Shown here: positions 9,482 through 18,883 of the stretch, piece by piece | Numbering within the stretch: the first letter of the stretch is position 1 | Layout of the letters: every line of letters starts with the position of its first letter | NCBI RefSeq assembly: GCF_013410035.1 | Contig: NZ_JACCBW010000001.1 | Location: forward strand, 372,001-436,000 | Source: Nocardioides cavernae | Lineage (GTDB): Bacteria > Actinomycetota > Actinomycetes > Propionibacteriales > Nocardioidaceae | Direction: 5' to 3' | DNA length: 64,000 nucleotides | Notes under the pieces: model-generated | What the model was told of the DNA's origin: nothing | Database searches by the model: none | Seen by the model: the letters and a program-made list of their open reading frames with translations, nothing else | Made by a program: the position numbers and the translations under genes

Positions 9482-11769
9482 CGGTCGGCCCTCACGAGCA
9501 GCGCGACGGGGTGGACGGCGAGCAGGTCGGCCAGCCGGCCGTCGGTGTCGAGACCGGTGAGCAGGTCGTGCCAGCGACCCTCGGGCAGGTCGAGGACGGT
9601 GTCGCCCCAGCCGCCGGCCGCTGCGAGCCCGACGGGGAGCCGGGTCGCGACGGTGATCGCGCCGCCCCGGTCGAACGCGACGACGTGCCCCGCCCTGTCA
9701 CCGGTGGCGGTGACGGCCGCGTACTCGGTGAAGAGCTCCGGGCGGTCGCGGCGCAGCGTGAGCGCGGTGCAGGTGACGTGCAGCTTGGTGGCCGCGTCGT
9801 CCTCCGCCGTGCCCGCGAGCACCGCGGCGCGGTGGTCGAAGTCGACCGGCCGGCGGTTGTCCGGGTCGACCAGCGAGGTCTCCCACAGCTCGCTGCCCTG
9901 GTAGACGTCGCAGACGCCCGGCATCGTGATCGCCAGCAGCTTGGCGGCGAGGGAGTTGGACTGGGCGGGCTCGTCGATGCGCGTGGCGAGGTCGACCAGC
10001 ACCTGCCGCACCTCGTCGGACTCGAAGACCGCGTCGACGGCGGCGTGGACGGCCTTCTCGTAGTCCTCGTCGGGCTCGGTCCACGTGGTCCGGTCCCCCG
10101 CCTCGCGCATCGCCTTCTCGGCGTAGCCGTGCAGCCGCTCGGGCAGGTCGGGCAGGTGGTCGGGCGTCCAGGCGCCGAGCACCGCCTGCCACAGCAGCGA
10201 CCCGAAGCCCTCGTCCGGGACGGGCGCGAGCCGCAGCAGCTCGTCGAGCGCGCGCTCCCAGTGGCCGGGCTCCTCCGCGAGGGCCGTGATGCGGGCGCGT
10301 ACGTCCTCGCCGCGCTTGGTGTCGTGGGTGGACAGCGTGACCATCGCGTCGGGCCAGTCGCGCTGGCGCGCGGCCATCGCGGCGTGGAAGTCGCCGACGC
10401 TCAGGAAGAAGACCGACGGGTCCCCGCCGACCTCGTTGAGCGAGGTGAGCCGCGACCAGCGGTAGAAGGAGCAGTCCTCGACGCCCTTGGCCATCACCAT
10501 GCCGGAGGTCTGCTGGAAGCGTCGGGCGGGCTGGCCCCACTCGTCGTGCAGCAGCGGCTCGAGCACGTCGAAGGTGGCCGCCAGGTCGGGCCGCTCCTCG
10601 CGAGCGCGGGCGAACGCCTGGTCGAGGTGGTCGCGGCCCTCGGGCAGGTAGGAGCGGTAGACCGGGAAGCAGGCGAGCAGCTCCGCGACCGCGTCGGCCA
10701 CCCCGTCGTCGTCGGCGCTCTCGGTGCGCGACTCGAGGACGCGCCCGACCTCGCGGGTGATCCGCAGGACCTCGGAGTGGAGGATCCCGTCGGCGACGGC
10801 GCGCTTGTTGTCGTGCACCATCCGCTCCCAGTCGACGGCGGTGCCGCGCAGCCGGTCCTCGAGGGCGGTCAGTGGCGCCTCGCCCGCCGGATCGGTGAGC
10901 ACGCGGTCGATGAGCGCGAGCGCGTCGTAGCCGGTGGTGCCGGAGGTCGCCCAGTCGGCCGGCAGGTGCTCGCCCGGCTCGAGGATCTTCTCGACGAGGA
11001 CGTACGCCCCGCCCGTGAGCGCGGCGAGGTCGTCGAGGTAGCGCTTGGGGTCGCGCAGGCCGTCGGGGTGGTCGACCCGCAGACCGTCGACGAGGCCCTC
11101 GTCGAACCATCGCTTGATCTCGACGTGCGTCTCGGCGAAGACCTCGGGGTCCTCGACGCGGACCGCGGCGAGCGTGTTGACGGCGAAGAAGCGGCGGTAG
11201 TTGAGGTCCTCGTCGGCCGCGCGCCAGCTGACCAGCTCGTAGTGCTGCTCCTCCAGCGTGGTGGTGCCGGGCGCCATCGGGAAGCGCTGGTCGTGGTAGA
11301 CGACCTGGCCCTCGCCCGTCGTGCCCGTCTCGATCCGGATCGCGTCCTCGTCGTCGTCGCCGACGACGGGGATGAGGATCCGGCCGTCGCCGGCCGCCCA
11401 GTCGACGTCGAAGGCGTTGGCGTGCTCGGAGCCGCGGCCCAGCCGCAGCACGTCCCACCACCAGGGGTCCTCCGCGGGGGTCGCGACCCCGACGTGGTTG
11501 GGCACGATGTCGACCAGGACGCCCATCCCGAGGCGGCGTGCCTCCGTGGACAGGGCGTCCAGTCCTTCCGCCCCGCCACGCTGGGGGTCTACGTGGTCGA
11601 AGGCGACGACGTCGTAGCCGTGCGTGCTGCCGGGCTCGGAGGCCAGCAGCGGCGAGAGGTAGACCCAGTCGACACCGAGGTCGTGGAGGTACGGCAGCAC
11701 CCGCGCTGCGGCGTACAGGTCGAAGTCGGGGCTGACCTGGAGCCGGTAGGTGCTGCGGGGTGTCCTCAC
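9478..11769 (-). CDS. treY: Malto-oligosyltrehalose synthase
   Basis: 763 residues, GH13. It converts the reducing-end alpha-1,4 bond of maltodextrins into the alpha,alpha-1,1 bond of trehalose. The N-terminus [20 protein letters not shown] and [17 protein letters not shown] are hallmarks of TreY. The catalytic Asp is in [13 protein letters not shown] and the Glu in [12 protein letters not shown]. Overlaps glgX upstream and treZ downstream by 4 bases each, implying coupled translation of the three enzymes. Confidence 0.95.
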   Translation of the reverse strand: MRTPRSTYRLQVSPDFDLYAAARVLPYLHDLGVDWVYLSPLLASEPGSTHGYDVVAFDHVDPQRGGAEGLDALSTEARRLGMGVLVDIVPNHVGVATPAEDPWWWDVLRLGRGSEHANAFDVDWAAGDGRILIPVVGDDDEDAIRIETGTTGEGQVVYHDQRFPMAPGTTTLEEQHYELVSWRAADEDLNYRRFFAVNTLAAVRVEDPEVFAETHVEIKRWFDEGLVDGLRVDHPDGLRDPKRYLDDLAALTGGAYVLVEKILEPGEHLPADWATSGTTGYDALALIDRVLTDPAGEAPLTALEDRLRGTAVDWERMVHDNKRAVADGILHSEVLRITREVGRVLESRTESADDDGVADAVAELLACFPVYRSYLPEGRDHLDQAFARAREERPDLAATFDVLEPLLHDEWGQPARRFQQTSGMVMAKGVEDCSFYRWSRLTSLNEVGGDPSVFFLSVGDFHAAMAARQRDWPDAMVTLSTHDTKRGEDVRARITALAEEPGHWERALDELLRLAPVPDEGFGSLLWQAVLGAWTPDHLPDLPERLHGYAEKAMREAGDRTTWTEPDEDYEKAVHAAVDAVFESDEVRQVLVDLATRIDEPAQSNSLAAKLLAITMPGVCDVYQGSELWETSLVDPDNRRPVDFDHRAAVLAGTAEDDAATKLHVTCTALTLRRDRPELFTEYAAVTATGDRAGHVVAFDRGGAITVATRLPVGLAAAGGWGDTVLDLPEGRWHDLLTGLDTDGRLADLLAVHPVALLVRADR

Positions 11770-13943
11770 GGGGCCTCTGTTCCCGTCGCGGTGCTCAGCG
11801 ATGCGGACACCGAGCGGTCCGTCTCCTCAGGCTCGGGCTCGACGTGCTCGCGCAGCACGAGCGTCGACCGCTCGCCCATCGGCACGGTGGCGCCGGCCGC
11901 GACGGTGCCGCGCTCGTCGGCCACCCCGCCGGTGTCGATCAGCACGTCCCACGCCTCGGCGTACTCCGCGGGCGGGAGGGTCACCTCGCACTCGCCGTCG
12001 GCGTTGAACCACAGCACGAAGTGGTCGTCGGTGATCGGCTTGCCGCGGGAGTCGCGGGTGTTGATGGCGTCGCCGTTGAGATACATCCCGAGCTGGTTCT
12101 GCCCCGAGCCCCAGTCGCCCTCCTCCATCGCGCGGCCGTCGGGGTGCAGCCAGACGATGTCGTCGAGGCCGTTGTCGTCGACCGTGCCGGTGAAGAACTG
12201 CCGGCGCCGGAAGGTGCGGTGCTCGCGGCGCAGCCGGGACACGGCGGCGGTGAACTCGACCAGGCCCTGGTCGGCGTCGTCCCAGTGGACCCAGGTCAGC
12301 TCGTTGTCCTGGGCGTAGCCGTTGTTGTTGCCGTCCTGGGTGCGGCCGAGCTCGTCGCCGTGCAGCAGCATGGGTACGCCCTGGCTGAGCAGCAGCGTGG
12401 TGATGAAGTTGCGCTGCTCACGCGAGCGCAGCGCCTGGATGTGCTTGTCGTCGGTGGGGCCCTCGACGCCGTGGTTCCACGAGCGGTTGTGGCTCTCGCC
12501 GTCGTTGTTGTCCTCGCCGTTGGCCTCGTTGTGCTTCTCGTTGTAGGACACGAGGTCGCGCAGCGTGAAGCCGTCGTGGGCGGTGACGAAGTTGATGCTC
12601 GCGAACGGGCGGCGACCGGAGTTCTCGTAGAGGTCGGAGGACCCGGCCACGCGGGAGGCGAACTCACCCAGCGCCGGCTCGCCGCGCCAGAAGTCGCGCA
12701 CGGTGTCGCGGTAGGCGCCGTTCCACTCGGTCCACTGGGGCGGGAAGCCGCCGACCTGGTAGCCGCCGGGGCCGACGTCCCACGGCTCCGCGATCAGCTT
12801 GACCTGGCTGACCACCGGGTCCTGCTGCACGAGCTCGAAGAAGGTCGAGAGCTTGTCGACGTCGTAGAACTCGCGGGCCAGCGTGGAGGCGAGGTCGAAG
12901 CGGAAGCCGTCGACGTGCATCTCGGTGACCCAGTAGCGCAGCGAGTCCATGATCAGCTGGAGCGAGTGCGGGTGCCGGACGTTGAGGGAGTTCCCGGTGC
13001 CGGTGTAGTCCATGTAGTACTGCAGGTCGTCCTCGACGAGGCGGTAGTAGGCCGCGTTGTCGATGCCCTTCATGCTCAGCGTCGGGCCGAGATGGTTGCC
13101 TTCCGCGGTGTGGTTGTAGACCACGTCGAGGATGACCTCGATGCCCGCGGCGTGGAGCGCCTTGACCATCGCCTTGAACTCCTGGACCTGCTGGCCCAGG
13201 CCCTGGGTGGAGGCGTACGACTCCTGCGGGGCGAAGAAGCCGATCGTGTTGTAGCCCCAGTAGTTGCGCAAGCCCTTCTGCACGAGCGCGTCGTCCTGGA
13301 CGAACTGGTGCACCGGCATCAGCTCGATCGCGCTGACGCCGAGGCGGGTGAGGTGCTCGACGACGGCCGGGTGCGCGATGCCGGCGTACGTCCCGCGCAG
13401 CTCCTCGGGCACCTCGGGGTGCAGCTGGGTGAGGCCCTTGACGTGCGCCTCGTAGATCAGCGTGTCGTGGTAGGGCGTGCGGGGGCGGCGGTCGCCCTCC
13501 CAGTCGAAGAACGGGTTGATCACCACGCCGAGCATCACGTGCTGCAGCGAGTCGTCGTCGTTGGTGGTCTCGGGCTCGTCGAAGTCGTAGGAGAAGACCG
13601 ACGGGTCCCACTCGTACTCGCCGACCGTCGCCTTGGCGTACGGGTCGAGCAGCAGCTTGTTGGGGTTGCAGCGCAGCCCCTGCTCGGGGTCCCACGGGCC
13701 GTGGACGCGGAAGCCGTAGCGCTGGCCGGGCTGCACGCCGGGGAGGTAGGCGTGCCACACGAACGCGTCGACCTCGGTGAGCTCGACGCGGGTCTCCACG
13801 CGCTTCGTCTCGTCGTCGGGGTCGTCGCCGATCAGGCACAGCTCGACGCGCTCGGCGACCTCGCTGAAGAGCGCGAAGTTCGTCCCGCTTCCGTCGTAGG
13901 TCGCACCGAGGGGGTAGGCCGATCCGGGCCAGGTCTCCGTCAT
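11766..13943 (-). CDS. glgX: Glycogen debranching enzyme GlgX/TreX
   Basis: 725 residues from the ATG at 13943 (MTETWPGSAYPLGATYDGSG). An upstream in-frame start at 14021 would add 26 residues that do not look like the family. It is a GH13 isoamylase-type enzyme: N-terminal CBM48-like region, nucleophile Asp in VDGFRFDLAST, acid Glu in LIAEPWDVGPGG, and VTAHDGFTLRDLVSYNEKHN characteristic of GlgX. It debranches glycogen to linear maltodextrins for TreY. First gene of the trehalose operon. Confidence 0.93.
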   Translation of the reverse strand: MTETWPGSAYPLGATYDGSGTNFALFSEVAERVELCLIGDDPDDETKRVETRVELTEVDAFVWHAYLPGVQPGQRYGFRVHGPWDPEQGLRCNPNKLLLDPYAKATVGEYEWDPSVFSYDFDEPETTNDDDSLQHVMLGVVINPFFDWEGDRRPRTPYHDTLIYEAHVKGLTQLHPEVPEELRGTYAGIAHPAVVEHLTRLGVSAIELMPVHQFVQDDALVQKGLRNYWGYNTIGFFAPQESYASTQGLGQQVQEFKAMVKALHAAGIEVILDVVYNHTAEGNHLGPTLSMKGIDNAAYYRLVEDDLQYYMDYTGTGNSLNVRHPHSLQLIMDSLRYWVTEMHVDGFRFDLASTLAREFYDVDKLSTFFELVQQDPVVSQVKLIAEPWDVGPGGYQVGGFPPQWTEWNGAYRDTVRDFWRGEPALGEFASRVAGSSDLYENSGRRPFASINFVTAHDGFTLRDLVSYNEKHNEANGEDNNDGESHNRSWNHGVEGPTDDKHIQALRSREQRNFITTLLLSQGVPMLLHGDELGRTQDGNNNGYAQDNELTWVHWDDADQGLVEFTAAVSRLRREHRTFRRRQFFTGTVDDNGLDDIVWLHPDGRAMEEGDWGSGQNQLGMYLNGDAINTRDSRGKPITDDHFVLWFNADGECEVTLPPAEYAEAWDVLIDTGGVADERGTVAAGATVPMGERSTLVLREHVEPEPEETDRSVSASLSTATGTEAP

Positions 13944-13953
13944 GCGCTCGACG

Positions 13954-13974
13954 CTACCGGCGACCGGTCGGTAG
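13954..13974 (-). promoter_or_regulatory. Hairpin just upstream of the glgX start
   Basis: CTACCG and CGGTAG arms enclose GCGACCGGT, and ACCGGCGACCGGT is itself nearly palindromic. The hairpin lies 10-30 bases before the glgX ATG, where it could act as an operator or fold in the 5' leader. No matching copy was noticed elsewhere. Low confidence. Confidence 0.3.
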
Positions 13975-14017
13975 CCCCTCTTCGCACCACTCCACGGGGT
14001 GGGGGCGGTGGCCACCG

Positions 14018-14467
14018 TCACCCGGTCCTGATCGTCACCGCCGCCGTGCTGCTCGCTCCGACCACCGGCCTGCTCGGCGAGCCGGGGATGGTCAGGGGCA
14101 GGTCGAGGGGCGCGCGGAGCCGGACGGTGACCGAGCGGCCGACCGGGTCGACGCGGACGCCGACCTGGATGCCGGGGTACCTCCCGCCCGCGTCGGCGCG
14201 GGCGAGGTAGTCGCGCACCGCCGACTCGACCGCGGCCGCCTGCTGGGTGAGCCGTTCGCCGTCGAGGCCCTGCTCGTAGATCCCCGCAGAGCCGAGGTCG
14301 GCGCCGTGCAGGGCGGCGCCGTCGGCCAGGTTGTCGAGCCCCTGGCGCTGGAGGTAGGCGGCGGACGCGTCGACGACGACCACGATCGCCATCAGCAGGA
14401 TGCCGGCGAACCCGATGATGAGCAGCGTCACCTGTCCCTGCTCGTCCCGCCGGCTCGTGCGCCTCAC
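14018..14467 (-). CDS. TadG-like pilus-associated membrane protein
   Basis: 149 residues from a GTG at 14467 that overlaps the upstream stop (GTGA). The N-terminus RRDEQGQVTLLIIGFAGILL is a short charged leader followed by a membrane helix (about 13-36), then SAAYLQRQGLDNLADGAAL, the N-terminal pattern of TadG-like proteins (Flp pilus minor components). The rest is extracytoplasmic. Position after two TadE-like genes fits the tad operon order. The prepilin-type Glu at +5 after the Gly is missing, so processing by a TadV-type peptidase is uncertain. Last gene of the operon, about 75 bases before glgX. Confidence 0.8.
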   Translation of the reverse strand: MRRTSRRDEQGQVTLLIIGFAGILLMAIVVVVDASAAYLQRQGLDNLADGAALHGADLGSAGIYEQGLDGERLTQQAAAVESAVRDYLARADAGGRYPGIQVGVRVDPVGRSVTVRLRAPLDLPLTIPGSPSRPVVGASSTAAVTIRTG

Positions 14468-14919
14468 CCGCCCTCCCCCGGTGCGGCCTCGACGTACTGC
14501 CCGATCGGCACGGTGTGGGTCGCGTCGAGGGAGAAGACCGCCGCGCCCTTGCCGAGGATCGCCGGGAAGAACGGGAGCTCGACGCCCGAGTCGACCCGCA
14601 CCGTGATCACGGACGTGCCGGCGTGGCAGTCGTCGCCCGGCGCCTGACAGGTGACGGTCACCCGCGCCCGCTGGCCCGGCGTCCCCTGGTCGGCGAGGAC
14701 CTGACGGACCACCGCGCTCGCCCTGGCCTCGCCCGTCGCGTCGTCGGGGGCGAGGGCGTACGCCCTCCCCGCGGCGCGCGCCGCCGCGCTGGTGGCGAAG
14801 GCGCCCTGCTGGACCTCGAAGACGGAGATCACGACCCAGATCAGCGGGACGAGCAGGATGATCGCGAGCCAGCTGAGCTCGACGAGGGCCGAGCCGCGGT
14901 CGTCGCGCACCCGCCTCAC
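14464..14919 (-). CDS. TadE-like pseudopilin
   Basis: 151 residues, GTG start at 14919 overlapping the previous stop. The N-terminus RRVRDDRGSALVELSWLAII has the prepilin-like pattern: basic leader, Gly, Glu at +5, then a hydrophobic helix. This is typical of TadE minor pilins cleaved by a prepilin peptidase. Two Cys (VTCQAPGDDCH) may form a disulfide outside the membrane. It would work with the Flp pilin and TadABC in assembly of a thin Tad pilus. Confidence 0.82.
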   Translation of the reverse strand: MRRVRDDRGSALVELSWLAIILLVPLIWVVISVFEVQQGAFATSAAARAAGRAYALAPDDATGEARASAVVRQVLADQGTPGQRARVTVTCQAPGDDCHAGTSVITVRVDSGVELPFFPAILGKGAAVFSLDATHTVPIGQYVEAAPGEGG

Positions 14920-15350
14920 GGTGATGCTCCCTGTTCCGCGTCCTGCCCGGCGACCTGTCCGGCGACCTGCTCCGCCACCGCGTGCCCGGTGACCCGCACG
15001 TGGACACCCGCTCCGCCGAACCCGAGGAGGCCGACGTCGGCCTCGACCACGGCCTCGTAGCCCGGCACCCCACCGACGAGGGCAGGGCGGACGCTCACGG
15101 TGCGGACGAACTCCTGCGACAGGGCACCGCTGACGAGCTCCTGCACCTTGTCCTCCCCGGCCGGGCCGGACGAACCCGCCACCGCGGCGTGGCGGGCACC
15201 CTCGGCCGCGGCCGAGGCCAGGGTGTTGCGCACGTGGAGCACCAGGGCGAGCTGGAGGATGCCGACCACCAGCGGCAGCAGGACCAGCAGGACGAGGACG
15301 AAGTCGACGACCGCTGCCCCGCGCTCCTCGTCGCGGGCGCGTCGGAGCAC
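14916..15350 (-). CDS. TadE-family membrane protein
   Basis: 144 residues, GTG start at 15350, 4 bases after the small pilin gene. The leader RRARDEERGAAVVDFVLVLL has Gly followed by Asp (not Glu) at +5, then a long hydrophobic helix (about 14-38) and RNTLASAAAEGARHAA, the conserved TadE continuation. The remainder is a small extracytoplasmic domain ending in a Gln/Ala-rich tail (VAEQVAGQVAGQDAEQG), an unusual short repeat. Likely minor pilin or assembly factor. Confidence 0.82.
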   Translation of the reverse strand: MLRRARDEERGAAVVDFVLVLLVLLPLVVGILQLALVLHVRNTLASAAAEGARHAAVAGSSGPAGEDKVQELVSGALSQEFVRTVSVRPALVGGVPGYEAVVEADVGLLGFGGAGVHVRVTGHAVAEQVAGQVAGQDAEQGASP

Positions 15351-15354
15351 CGGC

Positions 15355-15537
15355 CTAGCCGCTCACCATCGAGAAGGCCCGCTCGAGCAGGGCGCGCAGC
15401 TCGTCGCCGACGAAGGGCGTCAGGGCGGCGACCACGATGGCGGTCATCAGGGTGACCATCACCCAGCCCGGCACGTCGCCGCGGTCGTCGCGTGGGCGTG
15501 CCGCGAGGGCGTACAGGTGTCCCGAGATCGGTTGCAT
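15355..15537 (-). CDS. Flp-like small pilin (atypical processing site)
   Basis: 60 residues, the right size and position for the major Flp pilin. It has a charged N-terminal leader (RPRDDRGDVPGW), one membrane helix (about 25-43, VMVTLMTAIVVAALTPF) and a short tail ELRALLERAFSMVSG. The classical Flp motif G-x4-E-Y after the leader is not present; the position after the Gly reads DVPGW. It may be a divergent pilin or a substitute subunit. Lies between tadC and the TadE genes. Confidence 0.7.
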   Translation of the reverse strand: MQPISGHLYALAARPRDDRGDVPGWVMVTLMTAIVVAALTPFVGDELRALLERAFSMVSG

Positions 15538-15579
15538 GAAGGGTGTCCTCTCGTGGTGGAACGGGCTCGTGGGGGCGGG

Positions 15580-16521
15580 TCAGGGCGTGGTCAGGCGCAG
15601 GCCGAGCACGCCGGGGTAGAAGGCGAACAGGATCGTCACCGGCAGCACGAAGAACACGACCGGCGCCATCATCGCGATCTCCTTGCGGGCGGCCGTCTCG
15701 ATGAGCAGGCGCCGCCCGGCCTCGCGGACGTCCGCCGCCTGGGCGTGCAGGACGTCGGCGAGCGGGGTGCCGCGCTCCATGGCGACCGTGATGCCGGTCG
15801 CGAACCGGGCGACGACCGGCAACCCGGTGGCGCGGGCGAGCGACTCGAAGGCGACGCCCACCGGCTCCCCCGTGCGGATCCGGGCGAGGACCTGCGCGAG
15901 GTCGTCGGACAGCGCGCCGTGGCTGCGGCGCACCACCCGGTCGAGCGCCGACACCGGGCTCTCCCCGGCCGCGACCGAGAGCGCCAGGAGCTCGGCGACG
16001 GTGGGGAACTCGGTCAGGACCTGCCGCTCGCGCTCCTTCACCTGGCTGCTCAGCCGGTTGTCGCGCAGGAACACCCCGCACACGAAGCCGAGGACGCAGA
16101 ACACGATCCCCGAGCCCGCACCGCCGACCCCGCCGAGGGCGCGGAGAAGGACGACGGCGGCCGCCGCACCGAAGCCGACGAGGCCCCACACGACCTGCTC
16201 GATGCGGAACTCCTGCACGGTGCGGTCGAGGCCCGCGCGCTGCAGGCGGCGCCGCACCGACGCGGTGCCGCCGAGCACGCGCTCGACGAGGTCGGCCGCA
16301 GAACGCAGCACCGGACCGAAGATGCCCGCCGCCGCGGACGTCGGCGATGCCGCGGCCGACCGCAGCACCGGCGTGTGGTCGCGCTCGGGCAGGTCGCGGA
16401 GGTAGGGCAGCACACGCACCGACAGCTGCGGGCGCCGCAGGACCTGGAGCCTCAGCACGACCAGGAGCAGCCCCGCGCCCGCCACTGCGCCCAGCACTCC
16501 GCCCCAGAGCGCCGTGCTCAC
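15580..16521 (-). CDS. tadC: Tad pilus inner-membrane platform protein TadC (GspF family)
   Basis: 313 residues from a GTG at 16521 that overlaps the tadB stop (GTGA). Membrane helices are at the N-terminus, around 120-160, and at the C-terminus (MMAPVVFFVLPVTILFAFYP). A T2SS F domain lies in between (FPTVAELLALSVAAGESPVS, then ALDRVVRRSHGALSDDLAQV). TadB and TadC form the platform through which TadA drives pilin assembly. Confidence 0.88.
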   Translation of the reverse strand: MSTALWGGVLGAVAGAGLLLVVLRLQVLRRPQLSVRVLPYLRDLPERDHTPVLRSAAASPTSAAAGIFGPVLRSAADLVERVLGGTASVRRRLQRAGLDRTVQEFRIEQVVWGLVGFGAAAAVVLLRALGGVGGAGSGIVFCVLGFVCGVFLRDNRLSSQVKERERQVLTEFPTVAELLALSVAAGESPVSALDRVVRRSHGALSDDLAQVLARIRTGEPVGVAFESLARATGLPVVARFATGITVAMERGTPLADVLHAQAADVREAGRRLLIETAARKEIAMMAPVVFFVLPVTILFAFYPGVLGLRLTTP

Positions 16522-17372
16522 GACAGGATCCGCTTCTCGACGGGCAGCCGACCGATCCGCATCATCGCGGCGTACGCCAGCACGCAGACCCCGAACCCGA
16601 TGCCGAGGACGAGGACGCCGCCGGGCGTGGCGTACTGCCGGATGGCGGTGGTCTGGAACGACATGAGCAGCAGCACGATCCACGGCGCCGAGACCGCGAG
16701 CCGGGCCCCGTTGACCGTCCAGGCCTGTCGTGACTCGAGCTCGGAGCGGGTGCGTGCGTCGTCGCGGAGGAAGCCCGAGAGGTTGCGCAGGAGACGGCCG
16801 AGGTCGCCGCCGCCGACCTCGCGGGCGAGGCGCAGGCCCTCGATGACCCGGTCGCCGACGGGGTCCGCCAGCCGGTCCTTCAGCCGGTCCAGGCACTCGC
16901 CGAAGCGGCCCGTCACCTGGTAGTCGAGGGCGAACTGGGCGAAGTCGGCGCGCAGGGCCTCGGGACCGGTCGTGCCCAGCGCCGCCACCGCGTCGGGCAG
17001 CGACAGGCCGGCGCGTACGGCGCTGGCGAGGTTGTCGACCGCCTCGGGCCACACCTCCGCGAACTCCCGCAACCGCCGGGCTGCCCGCTGGCGCAGCACC
17101 GCGACGGGGAGGTAGGCCGCCATCGCCGCGAACACGAAGGCGACGGGCATCGTCCGTGACACCGCCTGCACCAGGGCGAAGGCGACCGCGAACAGCACCA
17201 CGCACAGCGACAGGACACTGGTCGACGTCACGTCCGAGAGCCCGGCGCGACCGAGCAGACGACCGAGCGCCGTCGACGTCGGCGTGGCGGGCCGCGGTGC
17301 GCGCGGCAGTGCGAAGGCCGACCAGACCAGGAGCAGCCCGACACCGATGCCGAGCCCGACCAGCGCGCCCAT
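16518..17372 (-). CDS. tadB: Tad pilus inner-membrane platform protein TadB (GspF family)
   Basis: 284 residues from the ATG at 17372, which shares one base with the tadA stop (TGATG). Two helices lie near the N-terminus, then a T2SS F domain (FAEVWPEAVDNLASAVRAGL, SLPDAVAALGTTGPEALRAD) and C-terminal helices. The signature order EAVDNLASAVRAG is characteristic of TadB. The frame is open upstream inside tadA, but that part is the tadA antisense-phase frame. Confidence 0.88.
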   Translation of the reverse strand: MGALVGLGIGVGLLLVWSAFALPRAPRPATPTSTALGRLLGRAGLSDVTSTSVLSLCVVLFAVAFALVQAVSRTMPVAFVFAAMAAYLPVAVLRQRAARRLREFAEVWPEAVDNLASAVRAGLSLPDAVAALGTTGPEALRADFAQFALDYQVTGRFGECLDRLKDRLADPVGDRVIEGLRLAREVGGGDLGRLLRNLSGFLRDDARTRSELESRQAWTVNGARLAVSAPWIVLLLMSFQTTAIRQYATPGGVLVLGIGFGVCVLAYAAMMRIGRLPVEKRILS

Positions 17373-18667
17373 CAGCCGACCCCCTCCTCGGCGAGCAGCG
17401 CGTGCACGTCGATGCCGACGCGCTCGTAGCGCTCGGGGCTGGCCGGGACCCCACCCGTGCGCCGCAGCCCGGACGCCTGACGGACGAAGATGGGCTCGAC
17501 CTCGATGACGTCGGCCTCCACGCGCCCGGGCACCGACACGATCTCGTTGACGCGGCGTACGCCGTCCGCGCCGAGGCCGAGGTGGACCACGAGGTCGACG
17601 CTCGTGGCCACCGTGGGCACGACGAACCGCGCCGAGATGTTGTCTCCGGCGAGCAGCGGGAGGGTGCACATCTTGACCAGGGCCTCGCGCGCGCTGTTGG
17701 CGTGGAGGGTGCACATCCCCGGCAGGCCGGAGTTGAGGGCCAGCAGGAGGTCGAGGCACTCCGCGGCACGCACCTCGCCGACCAGGATCCGGCTCGGGCG
17801 CATCCGCAGCGCCTCCTTGACCAGGTCGCGCAGCACGATCTCGCCGGTCTGCTCGAGCCCGGCCTGCCGGGTCTGCATGGCCACCCAGTCGGGGTGGTTG
17901 AACCGCAGCTCGAAGACCTCCTCCGCACTCACCACCCGCTCGCCACCGGGCACGGCGGCGGCGAGGCAGTTGAGCATCGTGGTCTTGCCCGCCTGCGTGC
18001 CCCCGGCGACGAGGATGTTCATCCCCGCGCGCACCGACGCCTCGAGGAACCGCGCCGCCTGCGGCGTGAGGCTGCCGAGCGCGACGAGGTCGGAGAGCCG
18101 GTGGGCGCGCAGGAGGAACTTGCGGATGTTGACGGCGGTGAAGCCGCGGGTGATGCCCTCGAGCACCACGTGGAGCCGGTGCCCCTCCGGGAGCATGGCG
18201 TCGACGAACGGTGTGCTGATGTCGATCCGGCGGCCGCTCGACTTGAGCATCCGCTCGACGAGCTCGTCGACCTGCGCGGCGTCGAGCCGGAGGTTGGTCA
18301 GCTCGTGGCGACCACGACGCGCGATGAAGACGCGGCTGGGGTCGTTGATCCAGACCTCCTCGACCTCGGGGTCGTCGAGGAAGGGCTGCAGCGGGCCGAA
18401 GCCGGAGACGCGCGCGACGAGCTCGCCGACCACCGCGCCGGGATCGGGGACGGGGGCGACGGCGCCGGTCAGGCTGAGCTGGTCGTGGTCGGCGACCACG
18501 TCCTCGGCGATGCGGCGTACGAGCGCGGCCTCGCGCTGCGGGTCGACGCCCTCGCGGCGTACGCGCTCGCGGACCTGGCCGTCGAGGCGCTCGACGAGCG
18601 CCTCGTGCGCAGGGTCCGGAACGACCGGACCCGCGCTGAGGGGTCGCTCGACGCGATCGACTGCCAT
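17372..18667 (-). CDS. tadA: Tad pilus assembly ATPase TadA/CpaF
   Basis: 431 residues. Secretion ATPase of the VirB11/CpaF type: Walker A GGTQAGKT (222-229), Walker B-like region SRILVGEVRAAECLDLLLAL and a His-box GMCTLHANSAREAL. It hydrolyses ATP to assemble or retract the pilus. First gene of the tad operon (tadA-tadB-tadC-flp-tadE-tadE-tadG). No tadZ/cpaE gene is adjacent; the CpaE- and CpaB-like genes lie at 41289-43249. Confidence 0.92.
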   Translation of the reverse strand: MAVDRVERPLSAGPVVPDPAHEALVERLDGQVRERVRREGVDPQREAALVRRIAEDVVADHDQLSLTGAVAPVPDPGAVVGELVARVSGFGPLQPFLDDPEVEEVWINDPSRVFIARRGRHELTNLRLDAAQVDELVERMLKSSGRRIDISTPFVDAMLPEGHRLHVVLEGITRGFTAVNIRKFLLRAHRLSDLVALGSLTPQAARFLEASVRAGMNILVAGGTQAGKTTMLNCLAAAVPGGERVVSAEEVFELRFNHPDWVAMQTRQAGLEQTGEIVLRDLVKEALRMRPSRILVGEVRAAECLDLLLALNSGLPGMCTLHANSAREALVKMCTLPLLAGDNISARFVVPTVATSVDLVVHLGLGADGVRRVNEIVSVPGRVEADVIEVEPIFVRQASGLRRTGGVPASPERYERVGIDVHALLAEEGVG

Positions 18668-18776
18668 GGTGCCCTGCTTCCCGAGATGGTGCTGAGCGTC
18701 AAGTTACCCATGACCCAGCACCCTCAACCAGAGGGCAGGCAAAGACTGTGGAGAACCGGATCAGCGGCCGGATCTG

Positions 18777-18839
18777 CACACGTGTCCGCGACGTTGCCCC
18801 CGGATCGGCGGATCAGGGGCGAGAAGTCGGACACGTGTG
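18777..18839. repeat. Inverted repeat CACACGTGTCCG with embedded repeat core
   Basis: Perfect 12-base arms (18777-18788 and 18828-18839) enclose 39 bases. The core has GTTGCCCCCGGATC (18793-18806) next to GGCGGATCAGGGG (18807-18819). The same two blocks, in swapped order, occur at 7700-7730. It lies 45-107 bases past the response-regulator stop on the minus strand and upstream of tadA. A 3'-end structure or a dispersed element is possible. Confidence 0.6.
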
Positions 18840-18883
18840 GCGTCCGGACAGGCGCGAGGGGCCAGGCCCCGGCGTCCTCGCGC

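Noticed and set aside
9511..14210. Long plus-strand open frames over treY and glgX
   Set aside because: Both lie antisense to enzymes with intact active sites; they lack ribosome-binding sites and domains.
14018..15073. One long minus-strand gene across three pilin-type genes
   Set aside because: The frame upstream of the GTG at 14467 is Arg/Gly/Pro-rich mirror sequence. The TadE-like genes in another frame have signal-like leaders and overlapping stop-start sites.
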